Source of the DNA: CAYPAV01 sp964408805
GTDB taxonomy: Bacteria > Pseudomonadota > Alphaproteobacteria > UBA8366
DNA: 64,000 bases
Assembly (NCBI GenBank): GCA_964408805.1
Contig: CAYPAV010000010.1
Coordinates: forward strand, 62,001-126,000
Reading direction: 5' to 3'
A program made the position numbers and the translations under genes. This document shows positions 34,824 through 43,783 of the stretch, piece by piece. The notes below the pieces were generated by a model. It was not told where the DNA came from and made no database searches. It saw only the letters and a program-made list of their open reading frames with translations. Within the stretch, counting starts at the first letter, position 1, and each line of letters starts with the position of its first letter.

Positions 34824-36212
34824 ATGACGGCGGAACTTTGGCGGTGGAGTGCCGGGCGGATCGCGGCCGCGGTCGCGGCGGGGGAGATCGCGCCGGCGGC
34901 GGCGGGCGAGGCGGCGGCGGCGCGGATGGCGGCGGTCAACGAGCGGGTGAACGCGGTCACCGTCGACCTTTCCGCGGAGGCGATCAGCGCGGCGGCCGAC
35001 GCCGCGCCGGGACCGCTCCAGGGGGTGCCCGTCACGATCAAGGAAAATACCGACCAGAAGGGCCTCGCCAACGCCAACGGCGTGCCCGCCTTCACCGACA
35101 ATATCGCGCCCGACGACGCGCCTCTGGTGGCCAATTTGAAAGGCGCCGGCGCCGTGGTTCTGGGGCGGACCAACACGCCGGAATTCAGCCTTCGCTGGTC
35201 GACCGACAACCCGCTACGCGGACCGACCGCGAACCCGTGGAACCCCGGGAGGACACCGGGCGGTTCGTCTGGCGGGGCCGCCGCGGCGGTGGCACTCGGC
35301 ATTGGCGCGATCGCCCATGGCAATGATCTCGGTGGCTCCCTCCGTTATCCTGCTTATTGCTGCGGCGTTGCCACGATCCGGCCGAGCCTGGGGCGCGTGC
35401 CGGCCTATAATCCGAGTGCCGCCGACGAACGCCCACCTTCCTTCCAATTGATGAGTGTCCAGGGTCCGATTGCCCGAACGGTGGCGGACGTCCGCCTCGG
35501 TCTTTCGGTCATGATGCGGGGCGATGCCCGTGATCCCTGGTGGACCGGGGCACCCTTGGAGGGTCCGCCCGAGGCGGGACCGATCCGGGTCGCGGTTACC
35601 AAGTCGCCGGCCGATCTCACCTGCCACCCGGCGGTCGCACAGGCGATCGACGAAGCGGCCGGGCATCTGGAGAAGGCCGGCTATGTGGTCGAGGAAGCGG
35701 ACCCGCCGGGTGTCGCCGAGATCGCCGCCTGCTGGCGCGACCTGCTGGCGACCGATGCCGAGGTGATGATGGGCGAGTCGATCCGTGCCAACGGCTCGGC
35801 CGACATCCAGGCGGTCTTCGACGGTTTCCTCTCGGGCGCTGAGGCGCTGGGGCTTCGCGATTACGTTCAGCGTCTCGCCCTTCGCACGCGCCATCTCCGC
35901 GACTGGGCGCTCTTCCAGGAAGATTACCCCTTGGTCCTGGCACCGGTCTCCCAGGAGCCGCCCTTTCCGATGGGCGACGACCTTTTGAGCGCGGCGCGGC
36001 GGGCGGAGCTGCTGCAATCCCAGACCCTGCTCTATGCGGTGAATCTGCTCGCCCTTCCCTCGGCCGCGGTGCCAACCGGGCTTCACGAGGCGACCCCGAT
36101 GGGGGTGCAGCTCATCGGCCGGCGCTTTCGCGAGGACCAATGCCTTGATGCCGCGGAGGCGATCGAACGGGAAGTGGGTGTACTGGCGGAACGGCTTTGG
36201 GAACGCGGTTGA
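34824..36212 (+). CDS. Amidase signature family protein
   Basis: 462 residues, ATG 34824 after GGGAGAGG. The amidase signature triad is visible: catalytic Lys in VPVTIKENT near 75, then GGSSGGAAAAVALG near 150 (cis-Ser) and NDLGGSLRYPAYC near 170 (nucleophilic Ser). The Ala-rich N-terminus is unusual but in frame with good codon use. It hydrolyses an amide to a carboxylate plus ammonia. Substrate is unknown. It converges with the PEP mutase/ICL family gene (6-base gap). Confidence 0.9.
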   Translation: MTAELWRWSAGRIAAAVAAGEIAPAAAGEAAAARMAAVNERVNAVTVDLSAEAISAAADAAPGPLQGVPVTIKENTDQKGLANANGVPAFTDNIAPDDAPLVANLKGAGAVVLGRTNTPEFSLRWSTDNPLRGPTANPWNPGRTPGGSSGGAAAAVALGIGAIAHGNDLGGSLRYPAYCCGVATIRPSLGRVPAYNPSAADERPPSFQLMSVQGPIARTVADVRLGLSVMMRGDARDPWWTGAPLEGPPEAGPIRVAVTKSPADLTCHPAVAQAIDEAAGHLEKAGYVVEEADPPGVAEIAACWRDLLATDAEVMMGESIRANGSADIQAVFDGFLSGAEALGLRDYVQRLALRTRHLRDWALFQEDYPLVLAPVSQEPPFPMGDDLLSAARRAELLQSQTLLYAVNLLALPSAAVPTGLHEATPMGVQLIGRRFREDQCLDAAEAIEREVGVLAERLWERG

Positions 36213-36218
36213 GACGTC

Positions 36219-37058
36219 CTATCCCATCATATAACCCGCCAATTCCGGTGTCGGCACGGAGGTATCCACATAGCCGAAGGTACCTTGGTCGCGCGCTTCG
36301 GTGGCGGCGTCGATCAAGCCCGTCATGGCAGCGCGGTAGAGCGAGGTGGCGAGACTGATCCGCTTCACGCCCGCTGCCGCCAGATCGGCGAAGGGAAAGG
36401 ATTTTCCCGGCACCCCCACCATGAAATTGACCGGCTTGGAGACGGCACCGCAGACCGCCGCGACGGCCGCGAGGTCCGGCAGGCCCGGCGCCATCAGGAC
36501 ATCCGCGCCCGCCGCCTCGAAGGCTTGCAGGCGTTCGATCACATTGCCGAGGTCGGGATTGCCGCGAAGGAAACTTTCCGTTCGCGCCGTCAGGGTGAAG
36601 TTGAAGCCGACCGTCTGCGCCGCCGCCACCGAAGCTTCGATGCGGGCGATCGCGACCGCCATGTCATAGAGCGGATTGTCCTTGTCCCCCGTCGCGTCCT
36701 CGATGGAGCATCCGACGAGGCCGGATTCGGCCGCTCCGCGCACGGTTTTCGCCGCATCGGCGGGGTCGTGACCGAAGCCGTTCTCCAAATCCGCCGAGAC
36801 CGGGAGATCGACGGCATCGACGACCGCGCGCGCATGGGCCAGGGCCTCGTCCCGGCTGACCCGCCCGTCGCGACGGCCGAGCGTTCCGGCGAAGCCGCCG
36901 CTCGAGGTCGCCAGGGCCGGGAACCCCATTGCGGCCAGGACGCGGGCCGAGCCCGCATCGAAGGGATTGGCGATGATGAAAGCATCCGGACCCGTATGCA
37001 GGTCGCGGAAATGGTCGGCCTTCTCGGCCTGGGTCGGCGGCGTCCCGGCGTCGGTCAT
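36219..37058 (-). CDS. Isocitrate lyase/PEP mutase family protein
   Basis: 279 residues, start at MTDAGTPPTQAEKADH after GGGAGAAA. Family motifs are IANPFDAGSARVLAAMGFPA, ATSSGGFAGTLGRRDG, the metal-binding DLENGFGHDP and GCSIEDATGD. The later ADVLMAPGLPD and VNFMVGVPG regions complete the TIM barrel. Members include oxaloacetate decarboxylase, 2-methylisocitrate lyase and carboxyPEP mutase; the short length and lack of the KKCGH loop argue against true isocitrate lyase. Exact reaction is unknown. Confidence 0.88.
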   Translation of the reverse strand: MTDAGTPPTQAEKADHFRDLHTGPDAFIIANPFDAGSARVLAAMGFPALATSSGGFAGTLGRRDGRVSRDEALAHARAVVDAVDLPVSADLENGFGHDPADAAKTVRGAAESGLVGCSIEDATGDKDNPLYDMAVAIARIEASVAAAQTVGFNFTLTARTESFLRGNPDLGNVIERLQAFEAAGADVLMAPGLPDLAAVAAVCGAVSKPVNFMVGVPGKSFPFADLAAAGVKRISLATSLYRAAMTGLIDAATEARDQGTFGYVDTSVPTPELAGYMMG

Positions 37059-37175
37059 TGGATTTCTCCCAAGGTGTTCGAGCGAGGTTAAGTCGCTGGA
37101 CCCTAGGGCGTCGAGGGCCAATCGGAGCCCATGATCAAGGCCATTTGGCTTCACCGTTTCGAGTTAACCTGTTCG

Positions 37176-38543
37176 TCAACGGGACGTAGTGCCCATCCCC
37201 GCACGGGTCATCAGGAAGATCGAGACCGCCGCTAATCCGGCGGCGCTCAGGCCGAGGGACCAGTGGATGCCGATAAAACTTCCGCCGATCCCCACCGAGA
37301 TGCCGCTGAAAGTCATCAAACCGAGACTGGACATGTTGAAGAGGCCGATCACCCGGCCGCGTGATTCCGCGGGCGCGTTCAACTGCACCAGGGTTTGCGC
37401 CATCGCACTGTAGGCGAGGTTGACGAAACCGGCGATGAACAGGAGTGCCGCCGAGAGCGGATAATTGGTCGAAATCGCAAATCCGCCGACGGCGCCGCAC
37501 CAGACCAGTACAAGCAGGAATGCCGTTCGCGGCCTTGCCGGCAGCAGGTTTCCGCTCTCCAGGACCAGCCCAGCGAACACGGCCCCGGCCGCATTGGCGG
37601 CCAGTAGGACGCTGTAGTAGAAACCCGATCCGCCATGGCCGAGATCGCGGGTGAATTCGGGCATTTGCGCCTGATGGGCGTTGCCGACGAAGAGCGAGGC
37701 GGCGCCGACGAGCAGGATCATCGACAGAATCGTCGGATTTTCGGCGACGCCGCGGATTGTCGGGATGATATCGGCGAACCCGCGAAGGCCGTGCCGCGAT
37801 CGCCCGCCGCTCCTGGCTCCTTCGGCGCGTCCGTCGAAGGGCGCCTTCCAGAGCCAAAGCGTCAGGGGCAAATAAATCAGGACGTTCAGCAACAACCCCA
37901 AGGCCGGGCCGACCGCCAGCATCAAGCCGCCGCCGATCGCCGGGCCCAAAAGGATACCGAGTTTTCGCGAGGTCGCGAACAGACGGACGCCGCTTTGCAA
38001 CTGATCCGTTCCGACGATGTCGTGGATCAGCATCTGACCCGCCGTTCCCCACAATACGCCGGCGACGCCGTGCAGGATCAGCAGGGCCGCGGCGTGCCAC
38101 ATTTCCAGCGTGTCGGTGACGATCAGATAGCCCCAACCGAGCGAGACGGCCATGAACAGGCCCATCCCCAATTGTACGATCCGCCGCGGATCGAACCGGT
38201 CGGCGAGCGCGCCCGCATAGAAGGAAAACAGCAAGAAGGGCAGCCAGTGGGAAATCACCGCGAAACCCGCGAGCGCCGGGGATTGGAACTTTTCGAAGAT
38301 CACCCAGTAGCTGATCACGTGCTCGATATTGTCGGCCATCATCGCCAGGCCGCTGGCGACCAGATACATTCGCGCGCCGGGATGGCGCAACGCGGCGAAG
38401 GCGCGTTCCGGCGGCCGGTCGTCGGAGCCCGGTTCCGTCGTCGAGGGAGATCTGTTCACTCGCTTTTCGCCCGCTCGTTTTTGGCCGGCGGAGATTGCCA
38501 AGCCCGAAGAAATTCTGGGCCGAAATGCCATAAAATCGAGCAT
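37176..38543 (-). CDS. MFS transporter (MFS_3/EntS-like exporter)
   Basis: 455 residues with about ten to twelve hydrophobic helices after a 50-residue hydrophilic N-terminus. It has FYAGALADRFDPRRIV (the loop 2-3 motif GALADRFDRR) and ATSRKLGILLGPAIGG, and the pattern LIHDIVGTDQLQSGVRL is as in the EntS-type efflux family. It would export a small molecule by proton antiport. The start is uncertain (ATG 38543 or 38531, or a GTG nearer the first helix). No regulator is adjacent. Confidence 0.87.
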   Translation of the reverse strand: MLDFMAFRPRISSGLAISAGQKRAGEKRVNRSPSTTEPGSDDRPPERAFAALRHPGARMYLVASGLAMMADNIEHVISYWVIFEKFQSPALAGFAVISHWLPFLLFSFYAGALADRFDPRRIVQLGMGLFMAVSLGWGYLIVTDTLEMWHAAALLILHGVAGVLWGTAGQMLIHDIVGTDQLQSGVRLFATSRKLGILLGPAIGGGLMLAVGPALGLLLNVLIYLPLTLWLWKAPFDGRAEGARSGGRSRHGLRGFADIIPTIRGVAENPTILSMILLVGAASLFVGNAHQAQMPEFTRDLGHGGSGFYYSVLLAANAAGAVFAGLVLESGNLLPARPRTAFLLVLVWCGAVGGFAISTNYPLSAALLFIAGFVNLAYSAMAQTLVQLNAPAESRGRVIGLFNMSSLGLMTFSGISVGIGGSFIGIHWSLGLSAAGLAAVSIFLMTRAGMGTTSR

Positions 38544-38625
38544 CGCGGGGAACCGGGATAAAACTCCGGCACTCAGAGGCGATCAGCAGAACTTCGGATC
38601 ACGCGAAAACCGAACCGGAATCGAC

Positions 38626-39015
38626 CTATCCGATCAGGAGAACAATACTTGCGACGACGAGTAAGGTCGCCGTTCCCGCCGCGGAGATGATCCGGCCCAA
38701 CCTTTTCCAGGTTGGAGCGCCGCCCGAACCGAAGAGGACAAATGGATGTAACAAACGGAGAATGAGAAGCGCTCCGCCATAACTATGCAGCCACACGGGA
38801 TCGATGCCTTTTAGTTCCATAAGAAGAAGTAGGAGGAGGGCGACGGCCGCGTATTCGCTGAGGTTGCCGAAGCGCCGAACGCCGAGGGCGAGTTCCGGGT
38901 TGTCGCCGTCCCCGAGGGCGACGCGATGCTTCCCTCTCAGAACGCCGACCCGGGCCGATAGGGCGGCCATCAATAGGGCGATGAGGGCCGCATAGACCGG
39001 TGTGATTGCAATCAT
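38626..39015 (-). CDS. MAPEG family membrane protein
   Basis: 129 residues, start MIAITPVYAALIALLMAAL at 39015. Four hydrophobic segments are present, with the MAPEG hallmarks RVGVLRGKHRVALGDGDNPEL and VRRFGNLSEYAAVALLLLLLM. MAPEG proteins include glutathione-dependent membrane enzymes and related eicosanoid-type proteins. The start overlaps the upstream TfoX-like gene stop by 4 bases (ATGA). Likely regulated by the divergent TetR. Confidence 0.9.
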   Translation of the reverse strand: MIAITPVYAALIALLMAALSARVGVLRGKHRVALGDGDNPELALGVRRFGNLSEYAAVALLLLLLMELKGIDPVWLHSYGGALLILRLLHPFVLFGSGGAPTWKRLGRIISAAGTATLLVVASIVLLIG

Positions 39016-39389
39016 TCCTTCCCCTTTCCTCGCGCTTGAGCCAAAGCGGTCTCCGCGAGTTCTTCCCAGCGCGACGCGTCCGCCGGTCCGGCGACGATCC
39101 AATCCTTCATCGGTGGTTTGGTCTTGAATGGAGCTAGATGCTGCCATTCCGCGAGCCCCAGGGATGCCACCTCGAACGTACGGCCAAGACGGCAACCGAG
39201 ACCGACAATCCCGCCCTTTGTCGAGAAGAACGCGAACACCTTGCCGTTTTGGGTGACGGCGGGCGCCGACATCATCTTGCCGTGCGCGACATCCGTCTCT
39301 TCCGCCACCAGCCTAGTCGCGAGTCTTTCCCATTCGGCGCGACATGTTTCGATTTCCGGCAATTGCCTCTCCAATTCAAGCCAAGCCAC
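39012..39389 (-). CDS. TfoX N-terminal domain-like small protein
   Basis: 125 residues with a GTG start at 39389. The stretch GKMMSAPAVTQNGKVFAFF and the end KTKPPMKDWIVAGPADASRWEELAETAL match the TfoX/Sxy N-terminal-type small domain of unknown biochemical role. It is coupled to the MAPEG gene by a 4-base overlap and diverges from the TetR gene, whose operator-like repeats lie at 39403-39436. The family call is tentative. Confidence 0.65.
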   Translation of the reverse strand: MAWLELERQLPEIETCRAEWERLATRLVAEETDVAHGKMMSAPAVTQNGKVFAFFSTKGGIVGLGCRLGRTFEVASLGLAEWQHLAPFKTKPPMKDWIVAGPADASRWEELAETALAQARGKGKE

Positions 39390-39402
39390 AAAGTTGACGG
39401 AA

Positions 39403-39436
39403 TATGTTAATTATCATATTTATGTTAATCAACATA
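39403..39436. promoter_or_regulatory. Tandem TetR operator-like repeats
   Basis: Two related palindromes 18 bases apart: TATGTTAATTATCATA (39403-39418, one mismatch in the arms) and perfect TATGTT-AATC-AACATA (39421-39436). They fill the divergent gap between the TetR gene and the TfoX/MAPEG pair and overlap the likely start regions of both. Confidence 0.65.
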
Positions 39437-39452
39437 TATTGAAGGGGCGCGC

Positions 39453-40046
39453 ATGGAACGCCTTGGCCGACATAAGGAACGGACTCGACGCCGGATACTG
39501 GATGGCGCGGCGCAATTGTTCCGCGAACGGGGCTATGACCGGGTCAGCATCGACGAGCTGATGGGAGCGGCAGGGCTGACCCGAGGAGGGTTTTATGCGC
39601 ATTTTCCCTCTAAATCCGAATTGTTCTTGGAAATCCTGCGAGAGAGGCATCCGATGCTGCGCAAGTTGGCGTTGCGCGACGGCCCTGGCGCCGACGAACT
39701 CTGGATGCAAATGTTGGACATATTCCGGGACTATCTCGATCCGGCGCATTTGGAGATTGTCTCAAAGGGATGTGCGCTGAGCGCCCTCGGCGGGGACGCC
39801 ACCCGTGGCGGACCGCGCGCAAGGTCGGCTTATGACGAAGCGTTTACGCGCATCGTCGCCGAAATGGCGCGCGGCCAAAATTTGGCGCCGGACGATCCCG
39901 GCCTGACCTCGGCATTGGTACTTGCGGTAGGCGCCGTTTCCGTCGCCGCCGCGACCTCCGCGAAGGATCGGAAGAAGGTCATCTTGGAGGCCGCGTTCGC
40001 GCAGTTCCTGGAAATTGCGCAGCGGTGCCGGAAGGACCGACATTGA
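39453..40046 (+). CDS. TetR/AcrR family transcriptional regulator
   Basis: 197 residues, ATG 39453 after GAAGGGG. The N-terminal HTH RILDGAAQLFRERGYDRVSIDELMGAAGL and GGFYAHFPSKSELFLEIL are textbook TetR DNA-binding elements. The C-terminal ligand domain includes SKGCALSALGGDATRGGP, typical of the TetR_C subgroup seen with LuxR-like/AcrR regulators. Being divergent from MAPEG and TfoX-like genes with tandem palindromes between, it probably represses itself and that pair until a ligand binds. Confidence 0.93.
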   Translation: MERLGRHKERTRRRILDGAAQLFRERGYDRVSIDELMGAAGLTRGGFYAHFPSKSELFLEILRERHPMLRKLALRDGPGADELWMQMLDIFRDYLDPAHLEIVSKGCALSALGGDATRGGPRARSAYDEAFTRIVAEMARGQNLAPDDPGLTSALVLAVGAVSVAAATSAKDRKKVILEAAFAQFLEIAQRCRKDRH

Positions 40047-40118
40047 TTTGGAGAGGGGCGAAAACCGGGGACCTCAGACTCGTTGAATATCGGAGCTGTC
40101 CGGCCAGTTGAAATTTCC

Positions 40119-40793
40119 CTATTCGTCCCCCGGGACACCATAGGACGGCGCTGCCTCGGGGTTGAGCGCGCGGGTGACGTAATCCTCCATCTGGGGGGCG
40201 TAGATCGTCCAGAGATCGCGGAGGGCGGCGATCGGGCCATCGTCCTTCCAATCGACCCTCAGATCGGCGATCGGCCATGATTGGTCACGGACCAGATAGA
40301 GTCCGGCCGACTTGACGGGGCCGGCCTCGCCGCCGGCCGCCAGACCCGCTTCCATGACCGAGAGCAGACGCTCTCCAAGCGGCCCCGAGGACGCCAGGAA
40401 ATGATCCCGCATCAAGGCGGGGATACCCTCGTCCGCCAGCATGTTGCCGCCGCAGGCGACGTCGGGACCCGCGACCGCGGTGAAGAGGCCCAACGCGCTC
40501 TCGCCGTTATGGGTGGCGCTGTTGCCGTTTCGGTCGACAGCGAGCACCTGACGATAGGCGAGGTGGGCCGCTTCCGATTTCATCTTGGCCATGGCGGCCG
40601 CCGCATCGAGCCCGCCCGCCATCAAGTCCAGCATTCGGGGGCCGAGGGTGGGGTCGGTGACGTTCTGACTCGCGACGGCACCCACGCCGGCGCGGGCATA
40701 GGCGCAGCGCGCCGCGACCGCGGGCGAGGAGGAGGAGACCGCGACACCGAACATGCCGGTCTCCTTGCAGCGGGCGGCAATGGAAAAGGTCAT
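40119..40793 (-). CDS. DUF1028 domain-containing protein
   Basis: 224 residues, start MTFSIAARCKETGMFGVAV. The DUF1028 pattern is clear: VAVSSSSPAVAARCAYARAG, VASQNVTDPTLGPRMLDLM and GNMLADEGIPALM. This Ntn-hydrolase-like family has no settled function but often pairs with RidA or peptidase genes. Its ATG overlaps the RidA stop by 4 bases (40790-40793), so the two are coupled. The longer frame upstream to 41360 overlaps RidA and is not coding. Confidence 0.92.
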   Translation of the reverse strand: MTFSIAARCKETGMFGVAVSSSSPAVAARCAYARAGVGAVASQNVTDPTLGPRMLDLMAGGLDAAAAMAKMKSEAAHLAYRQVLAVDRNGNSATHNGESALGLFTAVAGPDVACGGNMLADEGIPALMRDHFLASSGPLGERLLSVMEAGLAAGGEAGPVKSAGLYLVRDQSWPIADLRVDWKDDGPIAALRDLWTIYAPQMEDYVTRALNPEAAPSYGVPGDE

Positions 40794-41218
40794 TGGCTGT
40801 CCTCCCGGTCCGGGATCACGGCCGTTGCGTCGATCTCGACCAGCCATTCGGGACGCGCCAGGGCGACGACGACGAGTCCGGTGAAGACCGGGTGTACGCC
40901 CTTGATATATTCGCCGACGGTCCGGTAGACCGGCTCCCGGTGGCGGATGTCGGTGAGGTAGATCACCATCTTGGCGAGATCCGCCATCTCGCCGCCCGAT
41001 TCCTCGATCAATTGCCGAATGTTCCGCATCACCTGGTGGGCCTGGGCGACCGGATCGCCCATGCCCACGCTCTCCGAGGTATCGAGGTCCTGCGGGACCT
41101 GCCCCCGAAGGAAGATCATCTCGCCCCTCGCCACCACGGCTTGGGCCAAATCGTTGTCCAGGTTCTGCTCTGGATAGGTTTCCTTCGTGTTGAAAGGCCG
41201 GATGCGTCGATGTGCCAT
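40790..41218 (-). CDS. RidA family (YjgF/YER057c) protein
   Basis: 142 residues from MAHRRIRPFNTKETYPEQN, the usual start of this RidA subgroup; ATG 41254 is a possible longer start. LRGQVPQDLDT, MRNIRQLIEESGG, MVIYLTDIRHREPVYR and the C-terminal ARPEWLVEIDATAV are typical. Canonical RidA removes reactive 2-aminoacrylate-type imines via an Arg; in this subgroup the key Arg may be in LRGQV or ALARPEW. It is operonic with DUF1028 and divergent from the LysE gene. Confidence 0.92.
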   Translation of the reverse strand: MAHRRIRPFNTKETYPEQNLDNDLAQAVVARGEMIFLRGQVPQDLDTSESVGMGDPVAQAHQVMRNIRQLIEESGGEMADLAKMVIYLTDIRHREPVYRTVGEYIKGVHPVFTGLVVVALARPEWLVEIDATAVIPDREDSQ

Positions 41219-41387
41219 GAGGTTCGGGTCCAATTGTTGGCGTCCGGGAGTCATCGGTCGATCCCGTATCTCCAATGTTAGGTGTAATTCGGCGCGAAAG
41301 AAGCTCTGGCGCCCACCCAAGACCCGCGGCGGCGTTGCCATTTCGCGGGATCGGAGACATTTTCCCTTTGCCGGTACGATGGGCCGG

Positions 41388-42002
41388 ATGAGTGGTTGGA
41401 ATTTCATGATCGAAAATATCGGTTTGCTTTTGCTCGCGGCCATCCCGCTGATGGGGAGTCCGGGGCCTGCGACCATGAGCCTCGCCGCCAGCGCGTCCGT
41501 CTTCGGCATCCGGCGGAGTCTCTGGTATCTCGCGGGCATAATTGTCGGGACGACGGCCGTTTTGCTGATGATCGCGACCGGCGTTACCGGCCTCGTTTTC
41601 GCGGTACCCGGCCTGCTGCCCGCCCTCAGCGTGGCCGCTCTTTGCTACATTCTCTATCTCGCTTATCGGATCGCCTCGGCGCCGGTTCTTGCGGCGGAGG
41701 CGGCGGACCGACCGGCGCCGTCATTAGCAGGCGGTCTTCTACTCGCCATCTCGAACCCCAAAGCGTTTGCGGCCATCGGCGCGGTTTACGCCAGCGTTGT
41801 CATCCTGCCGGATCAGCCGACCGGGGACGCGGCCGTGAAATGCGCGGTCCTCTTTGCGGTCATCGCGATCGTCAACTCGGTGTGGCTCGTCCTTGGCGCC
41901 GTCCTGGCCCGGCTGCTCCGGCAGCCGCGGACCGGGCGCGTCATCAATCTGCTGTTCGCGGTCCTGCTGGTCCTCTCCGTCGCTTTGGCGGCGACGATCT
42001 AG
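41388..42002 (+). CDS. LysE/RhtB family amino acid exporter
   Basis: 204 residues with five to six hydrophobic helices. The N-terminal PGP motif MGSPGPATMSLAASASVFG and the internal SNPKAFAAIGAVYA are LysE-family marks. It would export amino acids or derivatives. Starts at 41388 (MSGWNF) or 41406 (MIENIG) are both plausible. Its stop overlaps the stop of the next minus-strand gene by 4 bases. Confidence 0.88.
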   Translation: MSGWNFMIENIGLLLLAAIPLMGSPGPATMSLAASASVFGIRRSLWYLAGIIVGTTAVLLMIATGVTGLVFAVPGLLPALSVAALCYILYLAYRIASAPVLAAEAADRPAPSLAGGLLLAISNPKAFAAIGAVYASVVILPDQPTGDAAVKCAVLFAVIAIVNSVWLVLGAVLARLLRQPRTGRVINLLFAVLLVLSVALAATI

Positions 42003-42283
42003 GCCGCGTCGAAAGCATCAATCCCGAGCTCGGCCCGCAACGCGCGGGTGGCCTCGTGTTTTTGGTCCTCGAACGGTATTCCCGTCGCATCGGCGACCCG
42101 GACCACGGCGACGAAGGAGGCCGCGGTGCCGGCCGCATCGGCGAATCCCGTCGGCCCAACGGCGGCGAGAAGGGCCGTCCGGGCGCGGTCGAGCCGGTGG
42201 TCGTCCCGGTCCACGACCGCTTCGGCGAATTCGACCAGCAGGTCGCCGTGTTCGATCCCGCCATCGCCCCCGCCGCCGCGCAT
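41999..42283 (-). CDS. Hypothetical protein, possibly an N-truncated alpha-helical domain
   Basis: 94 residues from ATG 42283 (MRGGGGDGGIEHGDLL), ending GIDAFDAA. The C-terminal pattern ADAAGTAASFVAVVRVADATG resembles the end of carboxymuconolactone decarboxylase-type or related all-helical proteins, but no full domain is present. The same frame is open back to the TGA that ends the Sel1 gene at 42356, without ATG, so this may be a decayed gene. It overlaps the lysE stop by 4 bases. Confidence 0.5.
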   Translation of the reverse strand: MRGGGGDGGIEHGDLLVEFAEAVVDRDDHRLDRARTALLAAVGPTGFADAAGTAASFVAVVRVADATGIPFEDQKHEATRALRAELGIDAFDAA

Positions 42284-42355
42284 GGCGATGTCGAGGTCGT
42301 ATTCCGAGGAGCTGATTTCGCCGCTCCGCCGGAGCAGCCGCGCATGGCTGGTCGT

Positions 42356-42868
42356 TCAGTAGAAGCACTGGTTGAGGGCGGCGATCCGGGTGGCGATCAA
42401 CTCCATCTGTACATGGGTGATGGCGCGGTATTCGGTCTCGAGGTCGTGGATCGCGGCTTGCGGCAGGTACAGGGCCTCGTCCAGGTCGAAGAACCCGGCC
42501 GCCTCGTCGGGCAGCACCGCCGCCTTGGCAAACCAGTCGACCGCCGTCGAGTTATTCTGTTTAACACCGTAACCGAACCGGTACGACTCGCCCACATAGT
42601 AGGTTGCTGCTGGGTGCTTACTCGCGGCGGCTTTGGCAAACCATTTGAAGGCCTCTCCATAGTTACGCTTTACGCCCTTTCCAAAGTAATAGAGTTGCGC
42701 GAGCCAATACTGCGCCTCGACATGCCCCGCCTTCGCCGCCGGCAGCCATTCGTCGAATGCCGAGCCCTGGTCGAAGGCCTTGTAGTGGCGCATCCCGGCC
42801 TCGAAATCCGCCCGCGCGACTTGGCAGAATGATATTGCCAGCAAGCCGGCCAGTAGCACTCTCCGCAT
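42356..42868 (-). CDS. Sel1-like repeat (TPR) secreted protein
   Basis: 170 residues. The Sec signal MRRVLLAGLLAISFCQVARA is followed by Sel1-type repeats: AFDEWLPAAKAGHVEAQYWLAQLYYFGKGV-like and AFKWFAKAAASKHPAATYY, then a helical tail ending LNQCFY. Sel1 repeats are scaffolds for protein contacts in the periplasm. It is followed in frame after TGA by the open frame of the 94-residue gene. Between 42869 and 43081 nothing coding is convincing. Confidence 0.88.
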   Translation of the reverse strand: MRRVLLAGLLAISFCQVARADFEAGMRHYKAFDQGSAFDEWLPAAKAGHVEAQYWLAQLYYFGKGVKRNYGEAFKWFAKAAASKHPAATYYVGESYRFGYGVKQNNSTAVDWFAKAAVLPDEAAGFFDLDEALYLPQAAIHDLETEYRAITHVQMELIATRIAALNQCFY

Positions 42869-43081
42869 CAGGTAACCTCCCCCGTTGCCCGCGTCTTTCT
42901 CCGTTATGGTCGTATTTGACCGTAATTTTCAATCATTTATTGGGAGAACTGTGGGCCCCCAAGGCCCTGCGCGCCATCATGCGGCTTCGCGCCGACGCGG
43001 GCTTCATGGCCGCCTATGGCAGCCGCCAGCATCCCGACCACCAGACCGCCAGGAACAGATGGACCAGCTCTACGCCATCGC

Positions 43082-43783
43082 TCAATGCCCCTTCGCGAAG
43101 GCGACCAGCGGGTCGATCCAGACGGGTGTCGGCGCATAGAAGAGATGGTGCCCCTCGCCGGTGTCGAGGATTTTCTCATGGGTGTTCTCGGCGCCGAAGC
43201 GGGCGAAGGTGGCGGCGCAGGATTCGGCGACGTCGTCATCGACATCGACGAGGGAGAGGAACCGCCCGGGCACCGGGTTCTCGAATCCGCGCATGAACTT
43301 TTCGTAGGCCCGTCCGAATTTTTCGTCCGCGCTAAGGCATCCGCCGAAGATGCCGTAATTGATCATCGGGTTTGCCAATGCTCGGGCCGCGACCATGGTG
43401 ATGATCGCGCCCTTGGAATGTCCGGCGACGGTAATGTTCTCGGGCGGAACGCCTTTTTGGATCAGGCTCTCGACCGCCGCGGCGACATTCTCCCCGTAAT
43501 CGGTCGAATCGGTATCCTCGGGGCGGCTTTCGCCGATCACGACGAAGCCCTTGCCGGCCAGCGTCTCGAGGATGCCGTCATAGTCATAGGCCACGCCATA
43601 ACGGGGATGGGGCGTGTCCTGGCCGCGTTTTTCGACCCAGGTCCCGTGGAGATAGAAAATATATCTGGCGTCGGTCGCGGGTTCGGCGGGCGGTTCGGTT
43701 GCAACCGTCTGGCCCATGGCCGCCGCGGCAAAGCCGACGACAAATAGGACAAGTGCCCAGGCACCGGCGCGGGATTGGTTCAT
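43082..43783 (-). CDS. Secreted alpha/beta hydrolase
   Basis: 233 residues. A signal peptide (ALVLFVVGFAAAAMGQ) precedes a hydrolase core with YLHGTW near 43, the nucleophile elbow VAGHSKGA near 120 (Ser in GHSKG) and a late His in DTGEGHHLFY. The fold is compact and lacks a lid. It is probably periplasmic. Its ATG overlaps the stop of the upstream frameshifted gene (ATGA, 43780-43783). Substrate unknown. Confidence 0.85.
   Translation of the reverse strand: MNQSRAGAWALVLFVVGFAAAAMGQTVATEPPAEPATDARYIFYLHGTWVEKRGQDTPHPRYGVAYDYDGILETLAGKGFVVIGESRPEDTDSTDYGENVAAAVESLIQKGVPPENITVAGHSKGAIITMVAARALANPMINYGIFGGCLSADEKFGRAYEKFMRGFENPVPGRFLSLVDVDDDVAESCAATFARFGAENTHEKILDTGEGHHLFYAPTPVWIDPLVAFAKGH

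Noticed and set aside
40794..41360. Extended N-terminus of the DUF1028 gene
   Set aside because: It runs antiparallel in frame over the RidA gene region on the same strand and the DUF1028 domain begins at MTFSIAARC.
42869..43081. Possible gene remnant between the Sel1 and hydrolase genes
   Set aside because: Short frames on both strands lack start sites or similarity; reported as non-coding.
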